Source of the DNA: Desulfurivibrionaceae bacterium
Lineage (GTDB): Bacteria > Desulfobacterota > Desulfobulbia > Desulfobulbales > UBA5123
Assembly: GCA_030145325.1 (NCBI GenBank)
Contig: JAQYVW010000008.1
Span: forward strand, 1-64,000
DNA length: 64,000 bases
Direction of reading: 5' to 3'
Positions 17,895 through 27,274 of this stretch are shown piece after piece. The position numbers and the translations under genes were made by a program. Under the pieces are notes generated by a model that was not told the origin of the DNA, ran no database searches, and was given only the letters and a program-made list of their open reading frames with translations. Positions within the stretch are counted from its first letter, which is position 1. Every line of letters begins with the position of its first letter.

Positions 17895-18554
17895 CTATCG
17901 TAAAAAACCATGCTCAGCGAGAAAGGCGGGATTAAGCGCTGATTTCTCCGCCGCCCCGTCACCACCCTTGACGGCCAGCAGCTTTTCAACATATTTGCCG
18001 ATCAGATCAACCTCGATATTAACCGTATCACCCTGTTTCCGTTTGCCCAGAGTGGTAATCTCCAGGGTGTGGGGAATGATCGCCACCGAAAAGGTTTTAT
18101 CATCACAATGGTTGACGGTGAGGCTGATGCCGTCGATACAGATGGAACCCTTCTCGATAATGTAACGACCAAAACCTGCGGGGACAGAAAAGATGAAACG
18201 GATAAAATCCCCTTCAGGTTTGCGCTCAATGATGGAAGCAACCGCGTCCACATGGCCGCTTACCATGTGCCCGCCCAGCCGATCGGCAAGCCGTAAGGCC
18301 CGCTCCAAATTCACCACGCTGCCCACCGCCAGATCGCCGAGGTTAGTGCGCGACAAGGATTCAGGCGAGACATCAACGGTGAAACGTCGATCTTTAATCC
18401 CCATGGCGGTTAAGCAAACACCGTTAACGGCGATGCTTTCCCCTTCCTCGGGATCGGTGAGATCAAAATCAGCCTCCAGACCGAAGACCATGCCGCCACC
18501 AGATGGCCGTTTCTCGACCAGTTTGCCTTTGCCCAATACCAATCCGGTAAACAT
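17895..18554 (-). CDS. ribE: Riboflavin synthase alpha subunit
   Basis: The 219-residue enzyme has two lumazine-binding repeats beginning MFTGLV and HMVSGHVDAVA, each followed by its substrate motif (VNGVCLT and IDGISLTVNH). It dismutates lumazine to riboflavin, the last step of the pathway encoded by its neighbours ribD, ribBA and ribH. An AT-rich inverted repeat separates it from ribD. No FMN riboswitch was recognised upstream. Confidence 0.95.
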   Translation of the reverse strand: MFTGLVLGKGKLVEKRPSGGGMVFGLEADFDLTDPEEGESIAVNGVCLTAMGIKDRRFTVDVSPESLSRTNLGDLAVGSVVNLERALRLADRLGGHMVSGHVDAVASIIERKPEGDFIRFIFSVPAGFGRYIIEKGSICIDGISLTVNHCDDKTFSVAIIPHTLEITTLGKRKQGDTVNIEVDLIGKYVEKLLAVKGGDGAAEKSALNPAFLAEHGFLR

Positions 18555-18559
18555 TGTCT

Positions 18560-18665
18560 TAAAACCTTGTTTTAAGTGTTAAGTTTTAAGCTTTAAACAA
18601 CAAACACACTAAAAAAAAACAAACTATTCCAGCACTTTAACACGTAAAATCTAAAACTTAAAACT
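18560..18665. repeat. AT-rich intergenic inverted repeat, copy 1
   Basis: The ribD-ribE gap is bracketed by a left arm built from TTTTAAG/GTTAAG words and a right arm reading CTAAAACTTAAAAC. The same right-arm word and similar TTTTAAGTTTTAGG words bracket the rpiB-glyA gap at 21988-22120. This suggests a dispersed intergenic repeat rather than chance AT-richness. Confidence 0.4.
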
Positions 18666-19760
18666 GCTCTTCAAAAACCCCTGGATAAAAAAATCGTCGC
18701 CGTAGCGGCGGGTTTGCATCTTTTCAAGCCGCAGCGCACCCTGGACGGTATCAACCCCCATCCCTCCCACCACCGGCATCCCGTCGCCACCAATGAAACA
18801 GGGCGCGACGTAGAGATTAACCTCATCCACCAATTGCTGCTGTAAAAAGGCACCATGCACCTGGCCACCGCCTTCCACCAATACAGAGTTCAACTGCTGC
18901 CGACCAAGCTCCCGCAACACCGCAGTCAACTCAATGGTACCGGTGTCGGCAAGAGGAACCGGGGTGATCTTTGCACCTGCCGCCTCCAGAACCTCAACCT
19001 TTGTGGAATCAGGATTCGGCCCACAAAAAATCCAGGTAGGGGCTGACGATTCCTGCGACAACATCTTGGCGCTGGGCGATAAACGCAAGTTTGTATCAAG
19101 CACCACCCGCAGGGGGTCACGGCCCACCCTTTTTGGTAAACGAGTGGTCAATGATGGATCGTCAGCCAAGGCGGTGCCGATCCCCACCAAAATAACATCA
19201 ACCCGGTCACGCAACCGGTGCACTGCCGCCCGTGACTGCATATTGGTGATCCAACCACTATGACCCGTATGGGTAGCAATGCGTCCATCAAGGCTCATCC
19301 CCGCCTTCATAATCACCCATGGCAAGCCGGTGGTGACATGCTTGGCAAAGGGACGATTAATGGCCTGGCACTGGTCTACCAATACCTGGCGCGTAACAGA
19401 CATACCTTGGGCCTCTAGGAAATCAGCGCCGCCGGTGGCAATGGGGTTGGGGTCAGCCATGCCCACCACCAAGCGTTTGATCCCGGCAGCGAGAATTGCC
19501 TTGGTGCAGGGAGGGGTGCGACCAGTATGGTTGCACGGCTCCAAAGTTACGTAGATGGTGGCGTCCATGGCCGCTACACCGGCATCAACCAAGGCATTGA
19601 TCTCGGCATGGGGCTCGCCCGCTCGCTGGTGATAGCCCTTGCCAACCACCTGGCCGTTCTTCACCACCACCGCACCAACCGCCGGATTAGGGGAGGTGCA
19701 GCCTAATCCCTTCTTGGCCTCACGCAAGGCCAAGCGCATAAAATTCAGATCAGAGCTCAA
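18651..19760 (-). CDS. ribD: Bifunctional riboflavin biosynthesis deaminase/reductase
   Basis: The 369-residue RibD has an N-terminal zinc deaminase domain (HAEINAL at residues 51-57 and [11 protein letters not shown]) and a C-terminal DHFR-like reductase domain from about residue 150 ([27 protein letters not shown]). It carries out the second and third steps from the GTP cyclohydrolase II product. Its ATG overlaps the nrdR stop (ATGA), implying coupling. Confidence 0.95.
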   Translation of the reverse strand: MSSDLNFMRLALREAKKGLGCTSPNPAVGAVVVKNGQVVGKGYHQRAGEPHAEINALVDAGVAAMDATIYVTLEPCNHTGRTPPCTKAILAAGIKRLVVGMADPNPIATGGADFLEAQGMSVTRQVLVDQCQAINRPFAKHVTTGLPWVIMKAGMSLDGRIATHTGHSGWITNMQSRAAVHRLRDRVDVILVGIGTALADDPSLTTRLPKRVGRDPLRVVLDTNLRLSPSAKMLSQESSAPTWIFCGPNPDSTKVEVLEAAGAKITPVPLADTGTIELTAVLRELGRQQLNSVLVEGGGQVHGAFLQQQLVDEVNLYVAPCFIGGDGMPVVGGMGVDTVQGALRLEKMQTRRYGDDFFIQGFLKSSFKF

Positions 19761-20227
19761 CTGCCCTTGCCCTGATTATTATCCAGCATTCCCTTCAGCT
19801 CGTCCATGAACTCGCTGAGATCCTTAAACTGCCGATAAACGGAAGCGAAACGAACATAGGCAACTTCATCAAGATCCTTCAAACCCTTCATCACCCGCTC
19901 GCCAACCATATCCACCGAAATCTCACGCTCACCAAGATCCTGAAATTCACGCTCCATGGCATCGACAAACTCGTCGATCATCTCGATGCTCACCGGTCGC
20001 TTCTCGCAAGCTTTCTTCAGCCCTTCCACCACCTTGTGTCGGTCCCACGCTTCACGACGACCATCTTTCTTAACCAACATCGGCATGGTAACTTCCAACC
20101 GCTCATAGGTGGTAAAACGACGGGTACACTCTTCACAGAGCCGTCGCCGTCGGGTAATGGTGTATTCCTTGTTAAGTCGAGAATCAACCACCCTGTTCTC
20201 AAGATGTCCGCAGTAAGGACATTTCAT
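19757..20227 (-). CDS. nrdR: Transcriptional repressor NrdR
   Basis: The 156-residue protein has the NrdR zinc ribbon ([15 protein letters not shown] and [13 protein letters not shown]) and an ATP-cone domain ([11 protein letters not shown]-like, residues 49-140). It represses ribonucleotide reductase genes in response to dATP/ATP. NrdR next to ribD or glyA is a frequent bacterial arrangement. Confidence 0.96.
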   Translation of the reverse strand: MKCPYCGHLENRVVDSRLNKEYTITRRRRLCEECTRRFTTYERLEVTMPMLVKKDGRREAWDRHKVVEGLKKACEKRPVSIEMIDEFVDAMEREFQDLGEREISVDMVGERVMKGLKDLDEVAYVRFASVYRQFKDLSEFMDELKGMLDNNQGKGS

Positions 20228-20259
20228 GATCTATCACCTTAGATATATTGACAACTGAT

Positions 20260-20712
20260 CTAAAACTGTACCAATTCGACCCCTGCCTCTTCCAACATCT
20301 TCCCACCGAGAAAGTCAGCATACCCTTCCCGGTAATAAATCTTTTGAATCCCGGCATTAATCAGCATCTTGCTACAGATCGAACAAGGAGAATTGGTGCA
20401 ATAGAGGGTTGCTCCTTCAACACTCACCCCATGCAAAGCGGCCTGGATGATGGCGTTCTGCTCGGCGTGCAACCCCCGACAGAGTTCATGTCGCTCACCA
20501 GAGGGGATGTTTTGCTGTTCCCGAAGACAACCCACCTCTAAACAATGACTGACCTTCCGTGGCGCCCCATTGTAACCAGTGGCAATGATATGTTTATCGC
20601 GCACCAGAATCGCCCCCACCCGCCGCCGCAAACAAGTAGCACGCTGGGCAACCAGAGAGGTAATGGACATGAAGTATTCATCCCACGAAGGGCGATCGGT
20701 GGTTTCCAACAT
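20260..20712 (-). CDS. Deoxycytidylate (dCMP) deaminase, ComEB type
   Basis: The 150-residue zinc deaminase has HAEQNAI and [13 protein letters not shown] motifs plus [21 protein letters not shown], typical of dCMP deaminases that supply dUMP for thymidylate synthesis. I start at 20712 ([10 protein letters not shown]), four bases after the glyA stop; the 80-residue track extension lies entirely inside glyA and is a shadow. Extra Cys residues near HCLEVGC fit the second zinc site. Confidence 0.92.
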   Translation of the reverse strand: MLETTDRPSWDEYFMSITSLVAQRATCLRRRVGAILVRDKHIIATGYNGAPRKVSHCLEVGCLREQQNIPSGERHELCRGLHAEQNAIIQAALHGVSVEGATLYCTNSPCSICSKMLINAGIQKIYYREGYADFLGGKMLEEAGVELVQF

Positions 20713-20716
20713 AAGA

Positions 20717-21973
20717 CTACTCTTCGCTCCGGTCAAAATCTGGATAGAGTGGAAACTCGTCACAGAGCAGCCGCACTTCCAAACGGATCTTGGCCAGTTC
20801 ATCTTTATTATCGCGATTATCGATGGCCCGGTTAATCCACTCGCCGATCTTCTCCATCTCCGCTTCCTTAAGGCCGCGGGTGGTAACAGCCGGAGTACCA
20901 ATGCGAATGCCACCGGTAACAAAACGACTTTCGGTATCAAAGGGGATGGCATTCTTGTTGACGGTCATGCCAGCATCTTCCAACACATGCTCAGCGTCCT
21001 TACCGGTGATGTTCTTGTTAGCCAGGTTGACCAGCAAAAGATGATTGTCACTGCCCCCCGACACCAGCCGGAAGCCAAAACTCTTCAACTTTTCACCCAA
21101 GGCTTGGGTATTACGTACCACCTGCTGCTGATAAACCTTGAAACCTGGCTCCATGGCCTCTTTAAAGGCTACGGCCTTGGCAGCGATCACATGCATCAAC
21201 GGCCCGCCCTGAATGCCGGGAAAGATCTTGCTATTCAAGGCTTTGCCAAACTCTTCCTTGGCCAAAATCAAACCACCACGAGGACCACGCATGGTCTTGT
21301 GGGTGGTGGTGGTGACAAAATGCGCGTGCGGCACCGGCGAGGGATGAACCCCGGCAGCAACCAAACCGGCAATATGAGCCATATCAACCATGAACAAGGC
21401 GCCAATCATATCGGCAATCTTGCGAAAAGCAGCGAAATCAATCACCCGGGGATAAGCGCTGGCCCCGGCCACGATCATCTTCGGCTTATGCTCCAACGCC
21501 AACCGCTCAACCTCGGCCATGTCGATCTGCTCGGTTTCTTTATCAACCCCGTATGAGACAAATTTGTAAAGCTGGCCGGAAAAGTTAACCCCGGCCCCAT
21601 GGGTGAGATGGCCGCCGTGGGCGAGATCCATCCCAAGCACGGTATCACCCGGTTGCAGGGTGGCGAAGTAAACCGCCATGTTGGCCTGGCTGCCGGAGTG
21701 GGCCTGAACATTGGCATACTCAGCGCCGAAGATGGTCTTGGCCCGCTCAATGGCCAGCCGCTCCACCTCATCAACGTACTCGCAACCGCCATAATAACGT
21801 TTCTGCGGATACCCTTCGGCATACTTGTTGGTGAGAATCGACCCCTGCGCTTCAAGCACCGCTTCACTAACAATATTTTCGGAAGCGATCAACTCAAGCT
21901 GGTTGGTCTGCCGCTCCAGTTCATACTGGAGGGAACGGAATATATCAGGATCACAATTTTTCAAAACAGACAC
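20717..21973 (-). CDS. glyA: Serine hydroxymethyltransferase
   Basis: The 418-residue PLP enzyme interconverts serine and glycine with tetrahydrofolate. Signatures are the N-terminal [12 protein letters not shown] and [16 protein letters not shown], the HGGHLTHG loop, and the PLP-lysine block [16 protein letters not shown]. Length and ends match the family. It lies downstream of rpiB and feeds one-carbon units to the folate pathway. Confidence 0.97.
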   Translation of the reverse strand: MSVLKNCDPDIFRSLQYELERQTNQLELIASENIVSEAVLEAQGSILTNKYAEGYPQKRYYGGCEYVDEVERLAIERAKTIFGAEYANVQAHSGSQANMAVYFATLQPGDTVLGMDLAHGGHLTHGAGVNFSGQLYKFVSYGVDKETEQIDMAEVERLALEHKPKMIVAGASAYPRVIDFAAFRKIADMIGALFMVDMAHIAGLVAAGVHPSPVPHAHFVTTTTHKTMRGPRGGLILAKEEFGKALNSKIFPGIQGGPLMHVIAAKAVAFKEAMEPGFKVYQQQVVRNTQALGEKLKSFGFRLVSGGSDNHLLLVNLANKNITGKDAEHVLEDAGMTVNKNAIPFDTESRFVTGGIRIGTPAVTTRGLKEAEMEKIGEWINRAIDNRDNKDELAKIRLEVRLLCDEFPLYPDFDRSEE

Positions 21974-21987
21974 GGTGGTACCTTCAT

Positions 21988-22120
21988 AAAAGTTTTAGGT
22001 TTTAAGTTTTAGGTTTTAAGTTTTCAAAAATAAATTTCGGTTCAAACGACTATTATCCCACCACACCCGAAGGAATGGAGAGGGGGATTAAGACCTAACA
22101 CCTAAAACTTAAAACCGTTT
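21988..22120. repeat. AT-rich intergenic inverted repeat, copy 2
   Basis: On the left AAGTTTTAGGTTTTAAG repeats in tandem; on the right CACCTAAAACTTAAAAC is its inverse. The pair would form a long hairpin in the glyA-rpiB gap. See copy 1 at 18560-18665. Confidence 0.45.
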
Positions 22121-22543
22121 TTAGAACATGTCGATGCGACGCTGATGCCTCCCACCGGCAAATTCGGTGATCAACCAGGCCCGCACAACCTCCGCGGCCA
22201 AACCAGTGCCAACAATGCGCGAGCCCATGCAGAGAACATTGGCATCGTTATGCTCACGGCTCATCTTCGCAGAAAAAATCTCCTGACAGAGGGCAGCGCG
22301 GATACCGGTAAATTTGTTAGCCACCATGGACATACCGATGCCGGTGCCACAAAGCAAGATACCCCGCTCGCATTGGCCCGCCTGCACCTTAGCGCAAACT
22401 GACTTGGCAAAATCCGGGTAATCAACCGAATCGGAATTTTGACAACCCTGATCGTCCACCTGATGACCAAGATCCTCGACAACTCTAATCACTGTTTCCT
22501 TCAGATCAATGCCACCGTGGTCACAACCAATTGCTATTTTCAC
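22121..22543 (-). CDS. rpiB: Ribose 5-phosphate isomerase B
   Basis: The 140-residue LacA/RpiB-fold enzyme interconverts ribose 5-phosphate and ribulose 5-phosphate. Visible are IAIGCDHGGIDLK at the start, the catalytic Cys loop GILLCGTGIGMSMVANK, SREHNDANVLCMGSR, and a typical C-terminal GGRHQRRIDMF. rpiB before glyA is a widely conserved order. Confidence 0.95.
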   Translation of the reverse strand: MKIAIGCDHGGIDLKETVIRVVEDLGHQVDDQGCQNSDSVDYPDFAKSVCAKVQAGQCERGILLCGTGIGMSMVANKFTGIRAALCQEIFSAKMSREHNDANVLCMGSRIVGTGLAAEVVRAWLITEFAGGRHQRRIDMF

Positions 22544-22566
22544 AATCCCGTATCCTTAATTCTATT

Positions 22567-22711
22567 TAGTGTCTGTCCATAAATGAGGATTTTTGTTCGA
22601 GATCAAGGCATGCGAAAAAAATAAGCGCAGGCATATGTTTGATATTCCGAGCATTATTTTTTGAACATAACGCAGAGATCGGGCAAAAAGACCATTTATG
22701 GACAGACACTA
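22567..22711. mobile_element. MITE-like element with 19-bp perfect terminal inverted repeats flanked by TA
   Basis: TAGTGTCTGTCCATAAATG at the left end is matched exactly by its inverse at 22693-22711, giving a 145-bp element with no coding capacity in the fabF-rpiB gap. Both ends begin with TA, the target duplication typical of IS630/Tc1-mariner elements. The internal sequence (GTTCGAGATC ... ACGCAGAGATCGGGC) recurs in the repeats at 32850 and 36866. Confidence 0.6.
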
Positions 22712-22735
22712 GTTAACAATTTAACGGGTATAATG

Positions 22736-23983
22736 CTATCCATCATACCTTTTCATGACGATTACCGCATTGGTGCCACCAAAACCGAAGGAGTTGGAAA
22801 CAGCAGCCCGCATCTCCATCTTCCGCGCCACCTTAGGCACATAGTCAAGATCACACTCTTCAGAAGGATTTTCGAGATTAATGGTGGGCGGTGCGATCTG
22901 ATGATGCAGGGAGAGAGCAGTAAATACCGCCTCAATACCACCAGCGCCACCCAGCATGTGGCCGGTCATGGACTTGGTGGAACTAATCGCCAATTTTTTC
23001 GCATGGTCACCGAACACCGTCTTGATGGCACGGGTTTCCACCAAGTCATTCAAAGGGGTCGAGGTGCCATGGGCATTGATATAATCGATGTCCTCAGGCT
23101 TCATGCCAGCATCGGCTAGGGCCATCTGCATACAACGCACCGCGCCATCACCATCTTCAGGGGGCGCAGCCATATGATAGCCGTCGCCGGAAAGACCGTA
23201 ACCAGCCATTTCAGCATAGATTTTTGCCCCGCGTGCCTTGGCGTGTTCCAGTTCTTCAAGAATCAGTATGCCAGCGCCTTCGGAAATAATAAAACCGTCC
23301 CGGTCACGGTCAAAGGGCCGCGAAGCCTTGGTTGGATCATCATTACGGCGAGACAAAGCCTTCATGGAATTAAAACCACCCACTGCCAACGGACAAACCA
23401 CCGACTCACTACCGCCGGTGATTACCACATCGGAATCACCTCGAGAGATGGAACGAAACGCTTCGCCCACCGCATGGGTGCCGGCAGCGCAGGCAGTACA
23501 GGTGGCCAAGTTCGGCCCCTTGGTCTTGTAAATAATAGAGATCTGGCCCGCGCCCATATTAGGGATGACCATGGGGATGAAAAACGGCGTAATCCGCCGC
23601 GGCCCTTTCTCTTGACAGACCGTGTGATATTTTTCGATGGTTGGCAAACCGCCGAGACCGGTACCGGTAATGGATCCTACCCGAGTGGCGTTTTCCTCGG
23701 TGACGACAAAATTCGCGTCCTTCAAGGCCATACCCGCGCCAGCCACCGCATACTGAACAAAAAGTTCAAGATGCTTGGCGACCTTCTTTGCCATGAAATC
23801 TTCGGCATTGAAGTCTTTCACCTCAGCGGCGATCTTGACATCAAAATCACTGCTATCAAAGCGGGTGATATTATCAACACCACTCCGACCTGAGCAAATT
23901 CCTTCCCATGTCTTGTCAACCCCGGTTCCCAATGGGGTTACCAGACCGACACCTGTCACCACAACTCGTCTACTCACCTTCAA
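22736..23983 (-). CDS. fabF: Beta-ketoacyl-ACP synthase II
   Basis: The 415-residue thiolase-fold enzyme elongates acyl-ACP with malonyl-ACP. The catalytic triad is visible: the active Cys in TACAAGTHAVGEAF, His in INAHGTSTPLND and His in KSMTGHMLGGAGG. The start RRVVVTGVGLVTPLG and the end NSFGFGGTNAV are canonical. It follows acpP in the fatty-acid cluster. Confidence 0.97.
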   Translation of the reverse strand: MKVSRRVVVTGVGLVTPLGTGVDKTWEGICSGRSGVDNITRFDSSDFDVKIAAEVKDFNAEDFMAKKVAKHLELFVQYAVAGAGMALKDANFVVTEENATRVGSITGTGLGGLPTIEKYHTVCQEKGPRRITPFFIPMVIPNMGAGQISIIYKTKGPNLATCTACAAGTHAVGEAFRSISRGDSDVVITGGSESVVCPLAVGGFNSMKALSRRNDDPTKASRPFDRDRDGFIISEGAGILILEELEHAKARGAKIYAEMAGYGLSGDGYHMAAPPEDGDGAVRCMQMALADAGMKPEDIDYINAHGTSTPLNDLVETRAIKTVFGDHAKKLAISSTKSMTGHMLGGAGGIEAVFTALSLHHQIAPPTINLENPSEECDLDYVPKVARKMEMRAAVSNSFGFGGTNAVIVMKRYDG

Positions 23984-24229
23984 TCACCTCTTTAACAACG
24001 GATATCGTTGCAGAATTGGTCAAGGGTTGGGGTTCACTGGCACCAAACCATCCAGGGGGGAAAATCGACACCACCAGGAGATCCGCACCTTGCTTCCCCA
24101 CAGAATACAAGCCCCCTCCGGAGTTCTATCGCCAGCAACAAATACCAGTCAACGAGCTTCGGGAGGGGGGGAATACCGACATCAAACCGCCGGGGTCAGG
24201 ACAGATGCAACCCGTCCTGATAATCTTGC
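23984..24229. other. Structured spacer between acpP and fabF
   Basis: Just after the acpP stop a 7-bp hairpin (TCAGGAC/GTCCTGA, 24195-24221) is followed by a CCCCCTCC/GGAGGGGG pair. No T run follows, so these are more likely mRNA processing or stability elements than terminators. acpP is often expressed more strongly than its neighbours. No gene was found here. Confidence 0.35.
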
Positions 24230-24457
24230 TTACAGGGAGTTGATATGATCAATGGCGCCCTGAACGGTGGTGATTTTCTCGGCAAGCTCATCGGGAATCT
24301 CGGTATCAAAGGCCTCTTCCATGGCCATGATCAACTCAACCAGATCCAGGGAATCCGCTCCAAGGTCATCAACGAAGGAGGCCTTGGCCACAACCTTCTC
24401 ACGATCAACACTCAGCTGCTCAACGATAATATCAACAAGTTTCTCTTCTACGGACAT
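24230..24457 (-). CDS. acpP: Acyl carrier protein
   Basis: The 75-residue acidic protein has the phosphopantetheine site [19 protein letters not shown]. It carries acyl chains between FabG, FabF, FabH and PlsX, all encoded nearby. A purine-rich ribosome-binding site (GGGAGAAGAGAG) precedes the ATG. Confidence 0.97.
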   Translation of the reverse strand: MSVEEKLVDIIVEQLSVDREKVVAKASFVDDLGADSLDLVELIMAMEEAFDTEIPDELAEKITTVQGAIDHINSL

Positions 24458-24540
24458 CTCTCTTCTCCCTCTTTTTTCCCGGCAAATAACCGAGGTTCAT
24501 AAATAATTCATTGAGTAATAGCTATTGGAAAATAACTATA

Positions 24541-25287
24541 TTAACCCATAAACATTCCACCATTAACATGAATAACCTGCCCTGTCACATAACGAGCCTC
24601 ATCTGAGGCCAGATAGGCAACCGCGCTGGCAATATCTTCAGGCTCGCCAAGCAGTCCCATGGGGATCTCAGAGAGTACCTTATTCTTAACATCTTCCGAC
24701 AGTTCACTGGTCATATCGGTGACGATATAGCCGGGGGCCACCGCATTTACCGTTACCCCACGCGTAGCAAGCTCACGGGCAGCCGACTTGGTCAGCCCCA
24801 TCAAACCCGCCTTGGCAGCAGAGTAGTTGGCCTGACCGGCGTTACCGGAAAAACCCACCACCGAGGTAATGTTGATAATTCGCCCACCGCGCTGCTTCAT
24901 CATTGGCCGGTAAGCAGCCTTGATACTGTTGAATGCGCCCTTGAGATTGGTATCCATCACCTGATCCCAGGCTTCCTCTTTCATTTTCAGCAGCAAACCA
25001 TCACGGGTGATCCCGGCATTGTTGACCAGAATATCAATCCGGCCGCAGTCCGCCAACAACTTTTTGAAAGCATCCTGCACCTGGGTCGCGTCGCCAATAT
25101 CAAACTGGATGGTAAAAGCATCGCCACCAGCTTCCTTGATGGTGGCCACCGTATCATCCGCCGCATCGGGACGGCTAACATAATTAACTGCCACTTTTGC
25201 GCCCAAGGCGGCAAGCTTCAAACAAACAGCCCGGCCAATGCCCCGGCTACCGCCGGTGACCAACGCAATTTTTCCACTCAAATCCAT
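24541..25287 (-). CDS. fabG: 3-oxoacyl-ACP reductase
   Basis: The 248-residue short-chain dehydrogenase has the NADPH motif TGGSRGIG, NNAG (ILVNNAGITRDGLL), the catalytic Ser-Tyr-Lys (ITSVVGFSGNAGQANYSAAKAG) and FabG-specific MTSELSEDVK and VTGQVIHVNGGM. It reduces beta-ketoacyl-ACP. Its ATG overlaps the etfA stop (TAATG). Confidence 0.95.
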   Translation of the reverse strand: MDLSGKIALVTGGSRGIGRAVCLKLAALGAKVAVNYVSRPDAADDTVATIKEAGGDAFTIQFDIGDATQVQDAFKKLLADCGRIDILVNNAGITRDGLLLKMKEEAWDQVMDTNLKGAFNSIKAAYRPMMKQRGGRIINITSVVGFSGNAGQANYSAAKAGLMGLTKSAARELATRGVTVNAVAPGYIVTDMTSELSEDVKNKVLSEIPMGLLGEPEDIASAVAYLASDEARYVTGQVIHVNGGMFMG

Positions 25288-26477
25288 TATCCCTTCCTCT
25301 CGTTCAACTTTGCGGTGAGTTTCGGCAAGATCTCAAACACATCGCCCACCAGCCCGTAGGTAGCGACATCAAAGATCGGCGCATGCGGGTCTTTATTAAT
25401 GGCAACGATGGTCTCAGCCGACTGCATGCCGATAACATGCTGGATCGCCCCGGAAATCCCGGCCGCGACATATAATTTGGGAGCAACGGTCTTGCCGGTC
25501 TGGCCCACCTGGTGGGGATAGCCAACCCAACCGGAATCAACAGCGGCCCGCGAAGCGCCCACTGCGCCTCCCATGGCGTCAGCAAGATCCTTAACCAATT
25601 GAAATCCTTTCTCGCCGTCAAGGCCACGGCCACCGGCAACGACAATCTCCGATTCAGTGATATTGGCCTGCTCGCTTTCAGCAATGACGGACTCAATCAC
25701 CTTCACCCGGGATTGCATCCGCATGGCCAGAGGAGTTACCGTAATTATTTCACCCTGCCGAGTATCATCTGCCGCCCGGGGCGTCATCACCAAAGGCCGA
25801 ACCGTGGCCATCTGGGGCCTGGTATCCGGGCAAACAATGGTAGCCATGATATTACCACCAAAGGCGGGCCGGGTCTGCAGTAAGGCCCCGTCTTCCTTGC
25901 GAATGGCAAGATCGGTACAATCGGCGGTGAGCCCAGCCCCAAGAATAGTGGCAACCCTGGGGATCACAGAACGGCCAATGGCGGTGGCTCCGGCCAGGAC
26001 AATCTCCGGCTGATGCTCACGAATCAGATCGGTGAGAACATTACCATAAGCATCATCGGTAAAATGAGCAAAAGCGGGGTCATCGGCTACATAAACAGTA
26101 TCTGCGCCGTGGGCAACTAGATCTTTAGCAGTATCGCCAAGCTCGCTACCAAACAAAACTGCGGCCAGTTTAACCCCACGGGTATCAGCCAACCCGCGAC
26201 CGGCACCAAGTAACTCCATGGTCACTGGCGTAATCCGACCGTTGCGGTACTCAGCAAAAACCCAAACCCCCGACCATGCCACCAGGTCAACTTGATTAAC
26301 TTTTGTCTCTCGCTCAATGACCATGGCGTCAACCTCGCAGTTGTCGACGCAAGAGCCACAGAGGGTACATTTTTCATTGACCACCGGCTGCCCATCTTCC
26401 ATGGTGATGGCCGCAAAAGCACAATTGGCCTCGCAAACGCCACAGCCAATACAGGTATCAAGATCTATTTTCAGCAT
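25287..26477 (-). CDS. etfA: Electron transfer flavoprotein alpha subunit with N-terminal 2[4Fe-4S] ferredoxin domain
   Basis: Residues 1-60 form a bacterial ferredoxin domain with two cluster motifs ([11 protein letters not shown] and [11 protein letters not shown]). Residues 65-396 are ETF alpha, with the FAD-binding C-terminal half ([44 protein letters not shown]). Fd-EtfA fusions occur in anaerobes and can link ETF to ferredoxin pools, but whether this one bifurcates is not shown. It is co-transcribed with etfB and an acyl-CoA dehydrogenase inside a fatty-acid synthesis cluster. Confidence 0.93.
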   Translation of the reverse strand: MLKIDLDTCIGCGVCEANCAFAAITMEDGQPVVNEKCTLCGSCVDNCEVDAMVIERETKVNQVDLVAWSGVWVFAEYRNGRITPVTMELLGAGRGLADTRGVKLAAVLFGSELGDTAKDLVAHGADTVYVADDPAFAHFTDDAYGNVLTDLIREHQPEIVLAGATAIGRSVIPRVATILGAGLTADCTDLAIRKEDGALLQTRPAFGGNIMATIVCPDTRPQMATVRPLVMTPRAADDTRQGEIITVTPLAMRMQSRVKVIESVIAESEQANITESEIVVAGGRGLDGEKGFQLVKDLADAMGGAVGASRAAVDSGWVGYPHQVGQTGKTVAPKLYVAAGISGAIQHVIGMQSAETIVAINKDPHAPIFDVATYGLVGDVFEILPKLTAKLNERKG

Positions 26478-26494
26478 AATTTCCGTTATTCCGT

Positions 26495-27274
26495 TTACAG
26501 AATCGCTTCCAGCTTGGTGGCCAGTTGCGCTACCTGCTCATCGGCAGTGCCCTCAAGCAGGCAACGCTCACCCCGCATCTCCGGGGGAAAAACATTGACC
26601 ACTTGGGTTGGCGAGCCCTTCAGGCCCAACAGATCAGGATCAGCGCCAATATCGGCGGCGGAAAGCATCACCAGTTCCTGCTTCTTAGCCTTCATCTTGC
26701 CCTTAAGCGACGGAATACGTGGCTCGTTTATCTCTTTCACCACCGTAAACAACATCGGCAACTCCGCCTCAACCAGGTCATAGCCGTCGTCCATCATCCG
26801 CTCCAGGCGAATAACTTGCCCAGCCACGGAGACAACCTTGCGCACACAGGTGAGATAGGGCATACCCATGCGCTCGGCCAGCCCCGGCCCCACTTGGGCG
26901 GTATCGCCGTCAATGGCCTGCTTGCCGCAGATAATCAGATCAGCGCCACCCAGTTTTTTTATCGCCATGGAGAGGGTATAGGTGGTGGCCCAGGTATCAG
27001 CGCCAGCAAAAGCACGATCAGAAACCAGCGCCATCTCATCGGCCCCACAGGAGATCGCCTCGCGTAAAGTAGCTTCAGCCTGGGGCGGGCCCATGCTGAT
27101 CACGGTTACCGTGCCGCCATGCTGCTCCTTCAACCGCACCGCCTCTTCCAGCGCGTGGCGATCATAAGGATTCATGATCGACTGCACCCCTTCCCGAGCC
27201 AGGGTATTGGTCTTGGGATCAAGGCGAACATCCTTGGCATCCGGCACCTGTTTGACGCAGACAAAGATCTTCAT
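26495..27274 (-). CDS. etfB: Electron transfer flavoprotein beta subunit
   Basis: The 259-residue protein begins MKIFVCVKQVPDAKDVRLD and has the ETF beta signatures YDRHALEEAVRLKEQ and ICGKQAIDGDTAQVGPGLAE. It pairs with the downstream alpha subunit to carry electrons from the acyl-CoA dehydrogenase encoded just upstream. The two genes overlap by one base (TAATG). Confidence 0.95.
   Translation of the reverse strand: MKIFVCVKQVPDAKDVRLDPKTNTLAREGVQSIMNPYDRHALEEAVRLKEQHGGTVTVISMGPPQAEATLREAISCGADEMALVSDRAFAGADTWATTYTLSMAIKKLGGADLIICGKQAIDGDTAQVGPGLAERMGMPYLTCVRKVVSVAGQVIRLERMMDDGYDLVEAELPMLFTVVKEINEPRIPSLKGKMKAKKQELVMLSAADIGADPDLLGLKGSPTQVVNVFPPEMRGERCLLEGTADEQVAQLATKLEAIL

Noticed and set aside
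17833-18660. Looked for an FMN riboswitch among the rib genes
   Set aside because: No RFN-type conserved blocks seen upstream of ribBA, ribE or ribD.
20713-20952. N-terminal extension of the dCMP deaminase ORF in the track
   Set aside because: It lies wholly inside glyA on the same strand in another frame and has no family resemblance; the start at 20712 fits the family length.
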